Below are positions 11,305 to 23,528 of a DNA stretch of 64,000 nt, piece by piece. The translations under genes were made by a program, and so were the position numbers. Below the pieces are notes generated by a model that was not told the DNA's origin, did not search any database, and saw only the letters and a list, made by a program, of their open reading frames with translations. Position 1 is the first letter of the stretch. Each line of letters starts with the position of its first letter. Source of the stretch: Lumbricus rubellus (taxonomy: Eukaryota; Annelida; Clitellata; Crassiclitellata; Lumbricidae); NCBI GenBank assembly GCA_945859605.1, contig OX243822.1:4769852-4833851 (forward strand), written 5' to 3'.

Positions 11305-11439
11305 CTGAAACGTTGAGCATGGCATTAACACGTTAAACGATGCGCAACTCAATGCTCTCTTTAGACACCTTTCTATCGCTTTCTACTAGCGCTATATAAG
11401 TCAGCAACACCGATAAACTTCAATGTGTTTGAAATACTG

Positions 11440-11560
11440 GTCTTGTACCTTAAGTGCTGTTGGTCTTGTACCTTAAGTGCTGTAATATGCCGAGCAAATT
11501 TCTGTCCAGGGTAACGGCATCTGTCGTCATAGAGACATAGACCCTGGTCAAATAATTTAA
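11440..11560 (-). repeat. Dispersed ~110-bp repeat, family 2
   Basis: This contains, inverted, the block with gttaccctggacagaaat and catattacagcactta. Related copies lie at about 1288-1375 (partial), 33245-33345 and 57580-57710. An extra internal duplication of tggtcttgtaccttaagtg is present here. No coding potential; perhaps a SINE body. Confidence 0.6.
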
Positions 11561-11660
11561 AAAACTTCAATGCCAAATGGGTCATTTTTAAAATGTCGGC
11601 TCGCCGTCAAATGCCAATTATGGTAGACACTAACTGCCGTTAAATGTGGAAAAATACAAT

Positions 11661-11876
11661 ATGTTTGTATGTGCACTTGTTATAGAACCCCTTCAATCTC
11701 TCACTACTCCGAGGCACTCCAGAATGCAGAGCTGACACTGCATCGAAGTCTCACGCCGAAGCGCTGAGCAATTGTAAGTGAAGAACTTGCCCAAGGTCCT
11801 TACGTGGTGAGGTGGATTCGAACCTCAAACCTTCCGGCTCCAAAGGCAACGACGCCACCACTACACCACCGCGCCC
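11661..11876 (-). mobile_element. tRNA-derived SINE, family 1
   Basis: A second long copy of the SINE at 2826-3060, in the same orientation, with the box B-like gattcgaacc on the plus strand near 11815 and the gcgctgagcaattg body. It lies in intron 5 of cassette A. Confidence 0.8.
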
Positions 11877-12386
11877 CACAATGCTCATCTTAGACAACGT
11901 TCAGTCAAATTCTTCTAATGCTATACAAGACGGCAACACAAAGTCGTTTCTGCCATTTATAAAAATGTGCTATAGTATGCGAAATTAATTTTTGACTACG
12001 GCAACGACCTCAATTGGCATACGCTGTCATTATGAATTCTTCCCCCTCCTCGATTCTGTCATAAGAGACACCAACGCAAAAGTTGATCTTCAAAACTCAA
12101 ATTGACATAATTTTTAAGTCGTAAAACGCTGGCAATTAAAGGATCTACTTAAGACACCTTTCTAGCGCTTTCTTCAAAATCTATATGAAACAGCAGAACG
12201 GGACGTGTTACTAGTTCATTCGTATATCGGCACGTAGGCTCGCCGTCAACAGTCAATGGAAGACACTAAATGTCGCTAAACGCATAATACTATAAATGTT
12301 CCTTATACACCTTTATAAGACTTTTATTCAATGCTATGTAAGGCGGCAACGCGTGTCAGTTACTCCAGTTACTCCACCTGCGTCGA

Positions 12387-13566
12387 TTGAGTAACTCAAT
12401 CAAGTTTGGATCAAAAATATTAGGTTCAAATGATCATCCAGCAGCAGAGACCATGCGAGATCACTGGTCAAATTACTATTGTGCATCTTCTGTGAACCAA
12501 AATTCTATTTTTAAAAGAACTGAACATTTCTTTTCAATTACATCCGAACCATTTAAATCTCCAATTTTTCAGTCAACCGCTCCATGGTTTAACAGAACCA
12601 CTAAAGTCGATCTGTCCTTGAAAAAACATATAAACAAAAAGAAGGACTCTCCTAACATTATGTCATCGCTATCATTAAGATTAATTGATAAATATGTTGA
12701 TCGCACATCAATCTATACAGATGGTTCTAAAATTGAAAATGTCGTTTCTGCAGCTTTCTATGTACCCTCCATGAATTCTCACAACGTTTATAGGATAGCA
12801 GATAACTCCTCAATTTATTCTGCTGAATTAACGGCCATTATTGAAGCGATAAAATGGATTATCCAAAATGAAAATGTGAATGAAACTGCAAATGCAAATA
12901 AGTATATTATATATACTGATTCATTAAGTGTGGCCACATCTATAAAAGAAAACAAGTCTTCTTCACGGCCTAATTTATTTCTGGAATTTATAGATAATGT
13001 TAATAAACTTAAAAGCAGCAGTTTAATCATAGCATGGATCCCTAGTCATATTGGATTATCTGGAAATGAAAAGGCAGACACCCTTGCAAAGAAAGGACAA
13101 GAGCTATTGGAGATTAATTCAACAAATTATCTAGAATTAATGGAAATCTATTCTTTAATAAGGAAATATGTTATTAATACATGGCAAATTGAATACGATA
13201 CTGAAGGAAAAGGGAGATTTTATAAATCTATCCAGCCTTTGGTATCCACTGATACAAAAATTTATGGACTCTATAAGGAAACGAGAGGTTCAAATTACCA
13301 GACTTAGAATGGGGCATGTCCTTAATAACAGCTGGTTGAAAGTGATAGGTAAAAGCACAACAGACCTGTGCTCTGGATGCCAATTGCCAGAAACAATCGA
13401 ACATACGCTGTTCGCTTGTAAAAAGAATGACATTTCAATCCTACTACTTAAAAAATGTGTAGAGAAAAAAGTGGAATGTAGTGTTAAAAATATATTCTCT
13501 ATTCAAGATATTTATCTTGAAGCTTATAATATACTTATGACCATAACTAATGGAAAAATTATGTAA
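12387..13566 (+). pseudogene. 3' part of an I-like LINE: RNase H plus zinc-knuckle tail, frameshifted
   Basis: The first frame (12387-13307) contains an RNase H domain at about residues 108-250: YTDGSK, SAELTAI, YTDSLSV and GNEKADTLAK carry the expected acidic D-E-D-D residues. This domain removes RNA from the RNA:DNA hybrid in I-, R1- and Jockey-related LINEs. The frame then breaks. The continuation is read in another frame from about 13270 to 13566 (ITRLRMGHVLNNSW and a CSGCQLPETIEHTLFAC cysteine motif), typical of the region after RNase H. Endonuclease and reverse transcriptase are missing, so this is a 5'-truncated, dead insertion. A (GT)n run and AT-rich sequence to about 13960 probably mark its 3' end. 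It lies in intron 5 of cassette A. Confidence 0.8.
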
Positions 13567-13622
13567 GAAGTATTGCATGTGAATTATAATTTTAGTTGTA
13601 TTTGTTTGCTTTTTTTAGTGCG

Positions 13623-13770
<148 letters not shown>

Positions 13771-13789
13771 ACTAATTCTGTAATAGATT

Positions 13790-15300
13790 AAATAGGCATT
13801 GATACAAACGATTTTTGATATTATTGTTTAAGCTTATAGATGATGGCTGAATGATTTGATTTTCATATTAATGTTGAATATCTAATCTATTTGATTATAT
13901 ATGTATTAATTAAAAATAAATAAAAATTAAAATCAGAAAATGAATGTATATTTAAATATATGCATGTTTATGCATGGGTGTTAAATGGTGACACTAAATA
14001 ATGACAAATGCATCAAAGAGGACCTACAGCAACCACCTTATGAACACTGTCGACATGGAAATAGAAATCCCAGAAGAAGAACAATGAAAAGAAAAGAAAA
14101 AAAAGATAGACATTATAGACAGAAACTGCGGAACATTTAAACAACAGTGAACTGAAATACATTGATACTGTAACCTTAAAGACGTCAACAGCCTATGTTG
14201 CTATAAGATGTCGTTAAACTGTTGAATAATAATAAAAGTTACTGCAATCAACCCGAAACATCCCACGTAACTTCGCCTTCAACAGTCATAGTAGATGCCA
14301 ATAATTGTCTTTAAATACTGGACAACACTTTCATTTGCTGTGTTAAAAATCTCCATTTGAAAGCAGATTTGTCGTTTCGTCTCTGCTGAAAACTGTCACC
14401 GTCTTGTACTCGTACAAACGGGTGGTGCCAGGCTTAAGCTTCGACAAAGGAGAGGGAAACATTAAATCGTTGACCACCCTAATAATGACTCCTTCTTTCT
14501 ACACCAGCTGCTTATTCTTTTGAGGCATTCTTAACCCCGAGTTTTTCGTGCCGAGAGCGCCTCTGAATAGTCGCGAGAGGTGCTATATATATAAATCTAT
14601 AGATACAATGCCATACAATGATCAATACTACAAAGCGTCCTTAGAACAGAAACCACAACTAAATTAAGCGCGATAACGTCGACGCTAAAGCCGTAAGATG
14701 TCGCTAATAACTCGCCAAAAACGGCCTCATTAGACACTTTTTTAAAGCTATACAATCGCCATTAAAAACGCATAATTAGAAACCTTTAGAAAATTTATCA
14801 AACGATAGTAAATATGATGATCGCCTATTCAATCGACACTCTCTCCTCTCTCTTAGCTCCTTCCGTTCCTTCCGGAACATTGGTCGACAAGATTCCTCCA
14901 ATCGACACTAATAAAACGAAATTTTTTCCATTGTATTCGGCAGCTGCTAGAACTTCAATATACAGTAAAAAAAACCTTTGCTGGGCCAGACCAATAAAAG
15001 TGCCAAGAAAAGAGGAGGGTGATGCTAAGTATTGTTATTATCACGCAAAGCCATCAAGCATCAACTACTGCATTACACGTTCCAAGAATTTATATAGCGC
15101 CTCTTCAAGAAGCCAACTTACAAGCCCTTGGTCTGATTCGTTCATGCACGTCCGTCCGTCCATCCATCCAGTCATTCATTCAAGTAAAACGGGACCAAGA
15201 TGGATCCAAGCAGACGCTCAGATGCCAACAAGTATTAATCAGAAGGCAATAAATGTGTAGTATCAGGATCAGGAAAAACGGACAAAAAGAGCGTCAAGAA
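13790..15300. other. Intron 5 sequence of cassette A
   Basis: Non-coding, with partial similarity to 28850-29800 in copy B (for example cattggttattatcacgca-like stretches near 15030 and 29620). Two relics of the dispersed minus-oriented ttagacacctttctaa motif occur near 14735 and 14780. The frame at 14814-15260 has no recognised domain and is not conserved in copy B. Confidence 0.5.
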
Positions 15301-15309
15301 AATCATCAC

Positions 15310-15382
15310 CTTCTCTATGTTGATCCACTTTTTCAGATAATCTTTGTAGTCAAGCTTTAGACGCCCGGCTTCTTTCACTAAC
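15310..15382 (-). CDS. Exonuclease cassette A, exon 5
   Basis: A 73-bp minus-strand exon bounded by gtttttag and a GTGATG donor. With AT from exon 4 it gives M-L-V-K-E-A-G-R-L, then DYKDYLKKWINIEK. The final residues are IEK where exon 5B has IKK. The frame is open and the length equals that of exon 5B. Confidence 0.8.
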
Positions 15383-16149
15383 CTAAAAACAAATTTATCA
15401 TAAATCCATACAACACTTTCAATTCATTGTCAAAAACAAGAATGAATTCAGTATAATTATGCATTTATTAAGCACCGATGTCCAATGATCCATAAATCGA
15501 TGTCCGCCTCACAGTCGAGCTTGGTGTTAGAAAGTGAACTATTATAATAAACCAACAATCAATAATGAACATCCGCTACTCAATTTTATATAACATCGAC
15601 TTACGATTTGAAGGTGTTTAAGCAGAACGCTCTATAATCTAGATTTCCTGAATCTCGTTTTTCGTTCTTTTCGTTGCGTCACCGATTGATTTAACTTCTG
15701 CGTAGGAGACCAGCCCAAGAAGACTAATAAGCAAAGTATATATAGCAGCTAATCAACAGGTTTTGAAGGTGTCTAGTGTTGCATGAAAACATCAAGGCTG
15801 ACTTAATTTTATATATTGAAGCGAACTCAATATTACCCAAAGACGTCAACAGTCTGAAATGTTGCACGTTTCAGCATCCAAAAAAATTTCGCGTTGCACT
15901 TTTTTGTATAAACCTGATAAAATTTTATGCTAAGATAACAGTTTTAGTATGAAATTGTTCATAATATGTTCACTCTCTCGTGTATAAAGTTGTTCTGTGA
16001 ACGTACAACAGTCGGTGTTAGGCTATTCTGTATTCTCGAACTAACAGCACTCCTCGATTTTCATTATATTCAACAACTTCCATTGTTTAATTGACATCAT
16101 ACAGCTAGAAAGTCATTAAAGTCTAATAATCTTCGTTTAACTACACAAT

Positions 16150-16455
16150 CTGACATGATTACAGGCAGCCTACAGGTTATACGAAATACGGCCCACTATA
16201 GCACGACATGCAGGTCGGATTTACAACAGTGGGTTCGGTAGCCTAACACTATGGCCTAAGTGCTGGACCACTCCTGGTTCGGCCAAGCCAGGTGTGGGAG
16301 GGGCTATCTTATTTTCAGCAGAACCCGAGTCAAGCAACACAAAAGCGCCAATGGCAGCTAACAGAAACTTTTAATAAATTAATGCCCTGTGTGAAGCTTG
16401 AACCCAGGTCGCGTGGATGACACTCAGTTTATCGACCAGCGCTCTCTCAAAGTTC
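16150..16455 (-). mobile_element. tRNA-derived SINE, family 3
   Basis: On the minus strand a tRNA-like head (gagagcgctggtcgataaa, then gacctgggttcaagcttc as box B) is followed by about 240 bp of body with cctggcttggccgaaccagg, which can fold on itself. The homologous spot in copy B (about 35557) lacks it, so it inserted after the duplication. Confidence 0.65.
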
Positions 16456-18094
16456 TGCAAAGTTCCGGTACAAAAGCAGGACTTTTAAAAATAAATTTTT
16501 TAGAACTGCACAACCAGAAATTTTAATCTAGCTGCGGGTTTGTTGGCGAAAGTTTCTCACGGCCTTTCTGCAGTCGTTTTTGCAAAAATTTCGCAAGTCA
16601 CCGTCGATAAAATCTGATGACCTTTATTTAGTCACCCACCTGAGATTTCCCCTTTCTGCATATTTTTCACTGTGCACAAGCCCTTCGTTCCATTTAATTC
16701 TTCCATGATATACCGACTGTAGTGATGCCTTTTTCTAATGATTATCACTGCACAAGATTGCTTTTACAACTGCACATTTTGTGTAGAACTGCACGTGAAA
16801 TAAAGCCCATGGAATAGTAACGTATTATCATTTAATGAACGAAATTGAGGTATTTATATGAAAACAAACAAAACGATTTAAAGGTATCATGAATCTTTTT
16901 ACTTCGCTCTTTGGAAAGAACATAATTTTCTCGAAACTTCAATTACAGTAAGAAACGAATTTATTGCATAATATTGTATATTCCTAATGTTCAACGTACA
17001 TCATCCGCGATGGCGTATTTATGACGGATTAACATAATTATATAAACTCGTAAGAAGAATGGCTGAACAAGGCAGTTTTAAGAGAGAATGGAAATTAGTT
17101 TTGTGACCTATTGTTAGGACAGTCTCAAAGAGGTGAGTTCTGGCTTTATAGCAGAGTTATTAGTTTCATGTAAAGAGCTTTTCTTCCCCACCCACTTGTT
17201 CCTCTCCTTACCTTTCCCTTCCTCTCCCTCCCTCCCCTCTTCTTGCTATTTCACCTCTTCTTTTTCTTCTTCCCCCTTCACCTTGTCTAATTCAAATCAA
17301 ATCAAATCAAATCAGTTTATTCTGAGAACAAGAGACAAACAAACAAAACCAAGGTATACTGCAAAGAAAAAATACTAGACTACACATGAATAAAAATTAA
17401 TGTTCGCAGGACACCTTGATTGAATGAACGGTGAACACTCAGAAAGGGTCATCCAAAAAGGGACAGGTCCCGCTAACCTGGATAACCCCTGAACGTAACA
17501 TGTAAGTCAAGATGGTGAGGTTAGAGATATAAACAGAAAAATGGAAAAAAATTTAAAAGAAAATACCAGAAAAGAAATCAATGTGGCATAAGATCACACG
17601 ATCAAAAAAGCCTTTGGCAACAAGCCACAAAACAAAAGACAAAAAAGAAAATACAAACAAAAAAACCCAAAGCAAAACCAAAAAAATAAGCAACAAACAA
17701 TAGTCAGTAATGGCAACCTGAATCATTAAGCACATGTAAGATAGAAGTAATCATATAGAGGCAAAGGAACCAGAGGAAAAACACAATAAGCATCTTGGTA
17801 ACTATATATTTGAAAATTACTGAGCAGACCTATTACCAGTCAGAAAAAACCCAGCATCGTAACTATATCAAGTGGGACATTATTTATCATCATTGGTTAT
17901 GCTACAATATAGCCATGGTTAATTATCACAAATAAACCAGTTAAACCCATCAGATCAGATGGACTCATCAGAATACCTTATGGTTATAACAGATACATCA
18001 TGTGATGGTAAAATAATAATAATTTCAACAAGGCGTATAAACAGGTGATATTAATAGCTCTAAATTAGACAAACAAGGCAAATATACAAATTCA

Positions 18095-21000
18095 TCAATT
18101 GAGCAGGAGAAATCGTTTAAGTGAGTTTTTAAACAGACCAAAAGACAGTAAACTAGTAAGGTCACCAGGCAATCCATTCCATAGCGAAGGACCCAAATAT
18201 TTAATTGAGAACTGCTTGATTCTTAAATGAGCAAATTCACTTCTATATGAATGCGAGTGCCTGGTGAAATGACCATGAATATCAGAGCCCTTAGTAAAAT
18301 AATGTTTAAAAGACATAGGCAATAAGTGTAAATGAAAACGAAACATGAATAAACAAATCTGGAATTTATTTATCTTAGGTAAGGTTAACAAATTATTGTT
18401 TTTGAACAGGGGAGCAGTGTGAGCTCTCCAATGAGAACCACAGATTATTCTTATTGCTCGTTTTTGTAATGTAATCAGATGATGAAGACGTGAGGGATAA
18501 TTCGAGCACCAAGAAATATTACAATATGAGAGATATGGAAAAATGAGTGAATAGTATAGGTTGTTTAGAATGGACTTTGGAAGGCAGTGCTTAATCCTAA
18601 GTAAAACCCCAATATTTTTTGCAATCTTTTTGGAAATCGCCATTATGTGTTCCTTCCAAGTAAGGTGTTGATCAACTATAACTCCAAGGAACTTAGAGGA
18701 GGTTGTTTGGGCAATGGGGGCATTATTAATTAAGAGTCTGTTGTCACCGTACGTAATTTTCTTTATAGAGTGAAACAATATAAAATTTGTTTTTTCAAGG
18801 TTCAATGAAAGTCTGTTTATTTTAAACCAGTCAGCAATTACAGTTAGTTCCTCATTAGCTATTTTAAAAAGGTGATCTATGGAAGAGTGGGAAAGAAAGA
18901 CATTCGTATCATCAGCGAATAAGATGAATTTTAAAACTGAGGAAGTCATTGATAGATCATTTATATATAGCAAAAATAAAAGCGGACCCAGTATCGATCC
19001 CTGTGGCACACCGCAGGAAATGCACAGAGATCGAGACTGTACACCTTTAAAGTACACATACTGGGTTCTGTCACTGAGGTAGTCAATAAACCAATTTTTA
19101 GTAGTTCCTCTAAGTCCATAATATTCAAATTTTTCTACTAGTATTTTATGATTAACCGTATCGAAAGCTTTAGAAAGGTCAAAAAAAATACCTAGCGAAA
19201 ATTTATTGCTATCCATCGCATCAACAATATTGGATTGCATGTCCAATAGAGCCATGTATGTAGAAAGACCCCTCTGGAATCCATACTGTGTGGATGATAA
19301 TAGGCTATATTTATTCAGATATTCAATAACTCTATTAGACATTAGCTTTTCAAGAATTTTTGAGAAGAAAGATAAGACAGATATAGGTCGGTAGTTATTT
19401 AACATATCCCTCTCTCCCGCTTTGTAGATAGGTATAATCTTAGCCATTTTTAATAAAATTGGAACTTCACCTGTATTAAATGAAGAATTAATTATGCTAC
19501 AGAGTGGGGCTGCAATGGCTGTTATAGACAATTTGGCAACTGATGGACTAATGTCATCAGGGCCTGTGGAAGACGAGGCTCTCAATAGGTTGGTAGTTTG
19601 AATAATCTCATTAGCAGACGTTGGGACAATTCCAAAAGAAAATCTGGGTGGAGTAGGCATAAAATACTCATATGTGGTGGATGAATTCGGGATTTTATCA
19701 GCCAAAGTCGTACCAATAGTAGTAAAGTACCTGTTAAATGCATTAGCAATTTCCCCTGCATCTCGAACCATATCAGATCCAATACGGAAGGTGTCAGGGA
19801 GACAAGACTCTTCCTTAGAGTTCATGATTTGTTTAATTATTTTCCACGTCTGGTTGAGGTTATTACCACATTGAAGGAAACAATCAGCATAGTAACGAGA
19901 TTCGCTCTCATTTCTAATAGTTTTAAATATATTACGATATTGTGTAAATACACGTTTATTATCAACAGAAGGATTCTGTAAATATTTCTTATATAGTCTA
20001 TTTTTATGTTTACAGGATTTAAGAAGAGCTTTAGACATCCAAGGCTGTTTCATAGAGCTACGCCCCCTATCTTTCACAAGTGCAAGAGGGAAGGCTTCAT
20101 CATAAAAGCGTTTATAGACATCAAAGAAGGCTTTGTATGCAATATTAGGCCCACTGCTAATAGAGAGCTCATCAACAAAAGTCCAGTCTGTTGTGAGAAG
20201 TGAATTAATAAAGGTAGATTTGGCCTGATCATTAAATGTACGCTTATAACTAGGAGATAATGAGGTGCGAGAGGAAGGGTAAAGGTCAATATGAAGCAGA
20301 ACTGGAAGATGGTCAGAGATATCATTTATTAGTATACATGAGTCTTGTCCCACACATAAACTATTAGTAAAAATATTATCAATAAGTGTAGCTGAAGTTT
20401 CCGTGATTCTAGTTGGTCTAAGTATAGTAGGAATAAGCTTGTGAGAAAACATGGTATTGAGAAAAGCCTCAGTCGGGGGGTGCTCCTTATAACGAAGGAG
20501 ATTAACATTAAAGTCACCTGCCAAAAAAACTCGACTTTTAGAATTGGATAAATTTAACAACGTATTTTCAAAGTCAGTTGTGAAGTCATTAATAGGCTGC
20601 CCAGGAGGCCGATAGATAGAGCCTATTATGATATCTTTGATTTTTGGTTGAGGCAGTTTCACAAACATACTTTCAAAAGTACTCAATTTGGATTTCGTCC
20701 AGTCAGCCTGAATGATTTCAAAGACAATATCAGATCTAATAAAAAAGCCAACCCCTCCCCTTCCCTTACCATTTGCCCTGGAGCTATGGATAAAGTTAAA
20801 GCCGGGGAGTGAAATAGTTGATGCCAGGTCATCAGTAAGCCACGTCTCTGTAAGAGCCAAAATCATGGTATTGGACTGGGCTAATAAAAGGCTAATTTCA
20901 GCCAATTTTAGGTTAATCCCCCGACCGTTAAGATGAGTGATACAGAAATGATTAGTAGCCTTAATGTTAGAAAAAAACTCAGGAAATTGTTCAACCTCTT

Positions 21001-21394
21001 TGTAAGTACTTGAGTAACTAGACCTCATGTTATAGAAGTTGATGTCAGCATCAATGCCATCATCCATTAGTAAAAATCTGCACTCATCATTGATCTCATT
21101 CACATCTAGGCAGTTGTCATGGTGATTAGCCAACAAATCATGATTAGTATTCATAGTGTCATCAATAGCATCACATAAATATGCATCAGCAAAAGGAAGG
21201 CTAGAACTAATACACTCATTGCAACACCAATTAGCACCATCCCTAGGGGTCCACAATGAGCCAAGGCATTTAACGTGACAATAGGAATTACATACAGCAC
21301 ATATAGCGACACCTGAGGTTCCTCCATCGACACGATTGCATAAATAGCATAGTTCAAACATTGCAAAACAAGTAAACCACGTAAAAAGTGCCAA
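18095..21394 (-). CDS. LINE ORF2: PHD-type zinc finger, APE endonuclease, reverse transcriptase (1099 aa)
   Basis: The protein starts with a PHD-like finger (C-x2-C at residues 16-19, CAVCNSYCHVKC, then CCNEC near 60). It continues with an apurinic-type endonuclease (TETW near 185, LAGDFNVN near 295, SDHLPVLLH near 365) and a reverse transcriptase (NNYRPISVLSFFSKI, FDLSKAFDTVNH, GVPQGSILGPLLFLLYINDL, FADDTN). It would nick target DNA and copy its own RNA by target-primed reverse transcription. There is no RNase H domain, consistent with the CR1/L2/Crack group. The frame is intact from the first ATG, and the length is normal for the group. Confidence 0.9.
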   Translation of the reverse strand: MALFTWFTCFAMFELCYLCNRVDGGTSGVAICAVCNSYCHVKCLGSLWTPRDGANWCCNECISSSLPFADAYLCDAIDDTMNTNHDLLANHHDNCLDVNEINDECRFLLMDDGIDADINFYNMRSSYSSTYKEVEQFPEFFSNIKATNHFCITHLNGRGINLKLAEISLLLAQSNTMILALTETWLTDDLASTISLPGFNFIHSSRANGKGRGGVGFFIRSDIVFEIIQADWTKSKLSTFESMFVKLPQPKIKDIIIGSIYRPPGQPINDFTTDFENTLLNLSNSKSRVFLAGDFNVNLLRYKEHPPTEAFLNTMFSHKLIPTILRPTRITETSATLIDNIFTNSLCVGQDSCILINDISDHLPVLLHIDLYPSSRTSLSPSYKRTFNDQAKSTFINSLLTTDWTFVDELSISSGPNIAYKAFFDVYKRFYDEAFPLALVKDRGRSSMKQPWMSKALLKSCKHKNRLYKKYLQNPSVDNKRVFTQYRNIFKTIRNESESRYYADCFLQCGNNLNQTWKIIKQIMNSKEESCLPDTFRIGSDMVRDAGEIANAFNRYFTTIGTTLADKIPNSSTTYEYFMPTPPRFSFGIVPTSANEIIQTTNLLRASSSTGPDDISPSVAKLSITAIAAPLCSIINSSFNTGEVPILLKMAKIIPIYKAGERDMLNNYRPISVLSFFSKILEKLMSNRVIEYLNKYSLLSSTQYGFQRGLSTYMALLDMQSNIVDAMDSNKFSLGIFFDLSKAFDTVNHKILVEKFEYYGLRGTTKNWFIDYLSDRTQYVYFKGVQSRSLCISCGVPQGSILGPLLFLLYINDLSMTSSVLKFILFADDTNVFLSHSSIDHLFKIANEELTVIADWFKINRLSLNLEKTNFILFHSIKKITYGDNRLLINNAPIAQTTSSKFLGVIVDQHLTWKEHIMAISKKIAKNIGVLLRIKHCLPKSILNNLYYSLIFPYLSYCNISWCSNYPSRLHHLITLQKRAIRIICGSHWRAHTAPLFKNNNLLTLPKINKFQICLFMFRFHLHLLPMSFKHYFTKGSDIHGHFTRHSHSYRSEFAHLRIKQFSIKYLGPSLWNGLPGDLTSLLSFGLFKNSLKRFLLLN

Positions 21395-21948
21395 AAACTA
21401 ACCGCTTACCAACCTGGTAAGAGTTGCAAAAGAACACAAAAAAATAAGAAGACTAAAAAAATTTACTAGAGATACGAGAAAAGAGAGAAAAAGGAAAGTG
21501 GATCCAGCTAGACAACTTGTCCATGACCACGGCAAGATAAGTTTCACCAGATAGGCAACATAAAACGATTGACCACCCATAACACTCGAACCATGAGGAT
21601 GGAATTAGACAATTTAATCAGATCATAAAAAAATACTTAATTATCAAATGCAAAACCATCACAATATATGTCGGCGACACACTGTGAGAAGAGCTACATA
21701 AAAACAAGGAAGACAACATCGATCAATAGACTGGACGATCAATAATTACCCAAAATAAAAATAGAAAAAAGCTCCCTGGAGCCAAATTTAAGTACAAAAA
21801 TAAACAGCCTTTTATCACTGTCCATCATAATACAAAATACCGTAGTAAGATACAACCCAAGAAAAAAAGAACAAGACTGCCTTGAAAGGCGAGTAATTAG
21901 TTCAACCATAGATTTAAAGTTAAAAAACTAACGGGAGAAGTAATTATT

Positions 21949-22310
21949 CCGTTCACACTTCCAGACGAGGTCAGCTGATCGTTGACAAGCGTTACCTGGA
22001 AGTAGGACATCGCTGGAAGGAAAGTTCACAGACTGAAAAGTTCACAGCGTGGGTGAGACGTAAAGATGAAACTGAGTAACTGGATTGGATAAGTTCGTTC
22101 GCTGGAGGGTCTGTAATGGAGGAACTTCCGTTCACAATTCCAGACGAGGTCAGCTGATCGTTGACAAGCGTTACCTGGAAGTTGGACATCGCTGCAAGGA
22201 AAGTTCACAGACTGAAAAGTTCACAACGTGGGTGAGACGTAAAGATGAAACTGAGTAACTGGATTGGATAAGTTCGTTCGCTAGAGGGTCTGTAATGGAG
22301 GAACTTCACG
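21949..22310 (-). repeat. 179-bp direct duplication in the LINE ORF1-ORF2 spacer
   Basis: Two adjacent copies (21949-22127 and 22128-22310) differ at only a few bases. Each contains ccagacgaggtcagctgatc and aagttcgttcgctgg-like strings. The second copy abuts the ORF1 stop, so the duplication changes only the spacing between the ORFs. Confidence 0.9.
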
Positions 22311-23106
22311 ATTGTAGAAGTTTCTCCAGTTCACACATTGACAGGATCTTGCATGGTTTATCGTGCAGGTTGTCAGAGCGCTTGATGTAAATTACTCCTC
22401 CTGATGTCCAGGCACGATAGAGTGACTTCTCCTTGACCAGCTGTCTGGAACGTGCGAATATTTTGGCATTTGACTTCGTCAAGTATTCGTTGATGTATAT
22501 CGGTTTGTCATCGGATGAAAGCTTCGTACGCAATGCTTTTTTGGCATAGTAAATCGTATCACGCATACATGTCGTAGTGAATTGTATAACCATTGGCTGG
22601 CAAGATTGAGCTTTACCGTCACCTGGAAGCCTATAAGCGCAATAGACGTCCTGAGGTTGTAGTTGCAGGTTCATCTTTTGATGTGCAAAGTTCATGAAGG
22701 TGTTCACCGGACCTTTATATTGAGAGTCGCCACGAGGTAACAGTTCCTGTTCAGTTGGCTCCAGACCCTGGATTACGATTGTGGACTTGAAGGTCGTATT
22801 TTCAATGGAGTTCACCTGGGTTCTCAGAGTTTTGTTCTCCGATTCAAGTTGAGATAACCGGTTTTCCAAACCCTCGCAACGCTCCTCAAGCATTTCCGAA
22901 GTAGATTTCCTCAAGGATTCGTGTATTTCGAGTTTGAATGCGTCGAATTCCAGTCTAATTGCGGTGACTATTCTGGCCGTCAGCGCGTTAAGCACTTTAT
23001 CGTCCATTAGCAGTTCGATTAAGTCCTCCGGCTTAAGCATTGTTTTATCTTGTTTTATCGACATGATTGGTAGAAGACTTATCGACTCGATATTGAATGA
23101 GTTCAC
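22306..23106 (-). CDS. LINE ORF1: coiled-coil RNA-binding protein (266 aa)
   Basis: The frame encodes a protein with a heptad-like coiled coil (LEERCEGLENRLSQLESEN, about residues 92-110). A domain resembling the L1 ORF1/Transposase_22 RRM-plus-CTD layout follows (TIVIQGLEPTEQELL, VYCAYRLPGDGKAQSCQPMV, then KALRTKLSSDDKPIYINEYL). Such proteins trimerise, bind the element RNA and act as nucleic acid chaperones. It lies upstream of ORF2 on the same strand with a 0.9-kb spacer. The first ATG is used here; a second in-frame ATG lies a few residues downstream. No breaks were seen. Confidence 0.85.
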   Translation of the reverse strand: MNSFNIESISLLPIMSIKQDKTMLKPEDLIELLMDDKVLNALTARIVTAIRLEFDAFKLEIHESLRKSTSEMLEERCEGLENRLSQLESENKTLRTQVNSIENTTFKSTIVIQGLEPTEQELLPRGDSQYKGPVNTFMNFAHQKMNLQLQPQDVYCAYRLPGDGKAQSCQPMVIQFTTTCMRDTIYYAKKALRTKLSSDDKPIYINEYLTKSNAKIFARSRQLVKEKSLYRAWTSGGVIYIKRSDNLHDKPCKILSMCELEKLLQS

Positions 23107-23528
23107 TGTTATTCGCAGAATTTAAAGCCGTTTTTTTTACAATTTTAACGCCGTTTTGTCATAAACAAAAATCTAACCGACCACCATCTTGGGTGCGTTT
23201 TTTTTTTTAATTGTACCACACCATCAAGGATAATAACATTTTGAGGGTTCCAAATGCAGACTAACAACTGGACATAGCTTCAAAATGCATAGAATTACCT
23301 AAAAAATTAGAAAATGATTTAAGAATTAAACCTGTAAACCCCATAATAATAGGTCACATCCATATGTTCTATTCTTACTTAACAACTGCCTTATTTAGCC
23401 GTTGTAGAACATGGAGCACTTCTGAGTAGCTACCTTGAAGATGCACTATATAAACAGTCAATAATAATAAAACACCTATGTTCGCCAAATTCCTCATCCT
23501 CCACCTCTTCTTCCTACCATCTTCCTTA

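Larger units (their letters stand above)
17293..23208 (-). mobile_element. Full-length CR1/L2-group LINE with two open reading frames
   Basis: This is a 5.9-kb element on the minus strand with ORF1 (22306-23106) and ORF2 (18095-21394), ending 3' in short TTTGA-type repeats (plus strand caaatcaaatcaaatcaaat, 17293-17315). Its 5' end near 23200 carries a CAAGATGG motif. Flanks are short taatt direct repeats. The homologous empty site is intact in copy B near 35890 (gtttaattctaccgcacc). Both frames are open, so the copy is young and may still be active. Confidence 0.85.
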
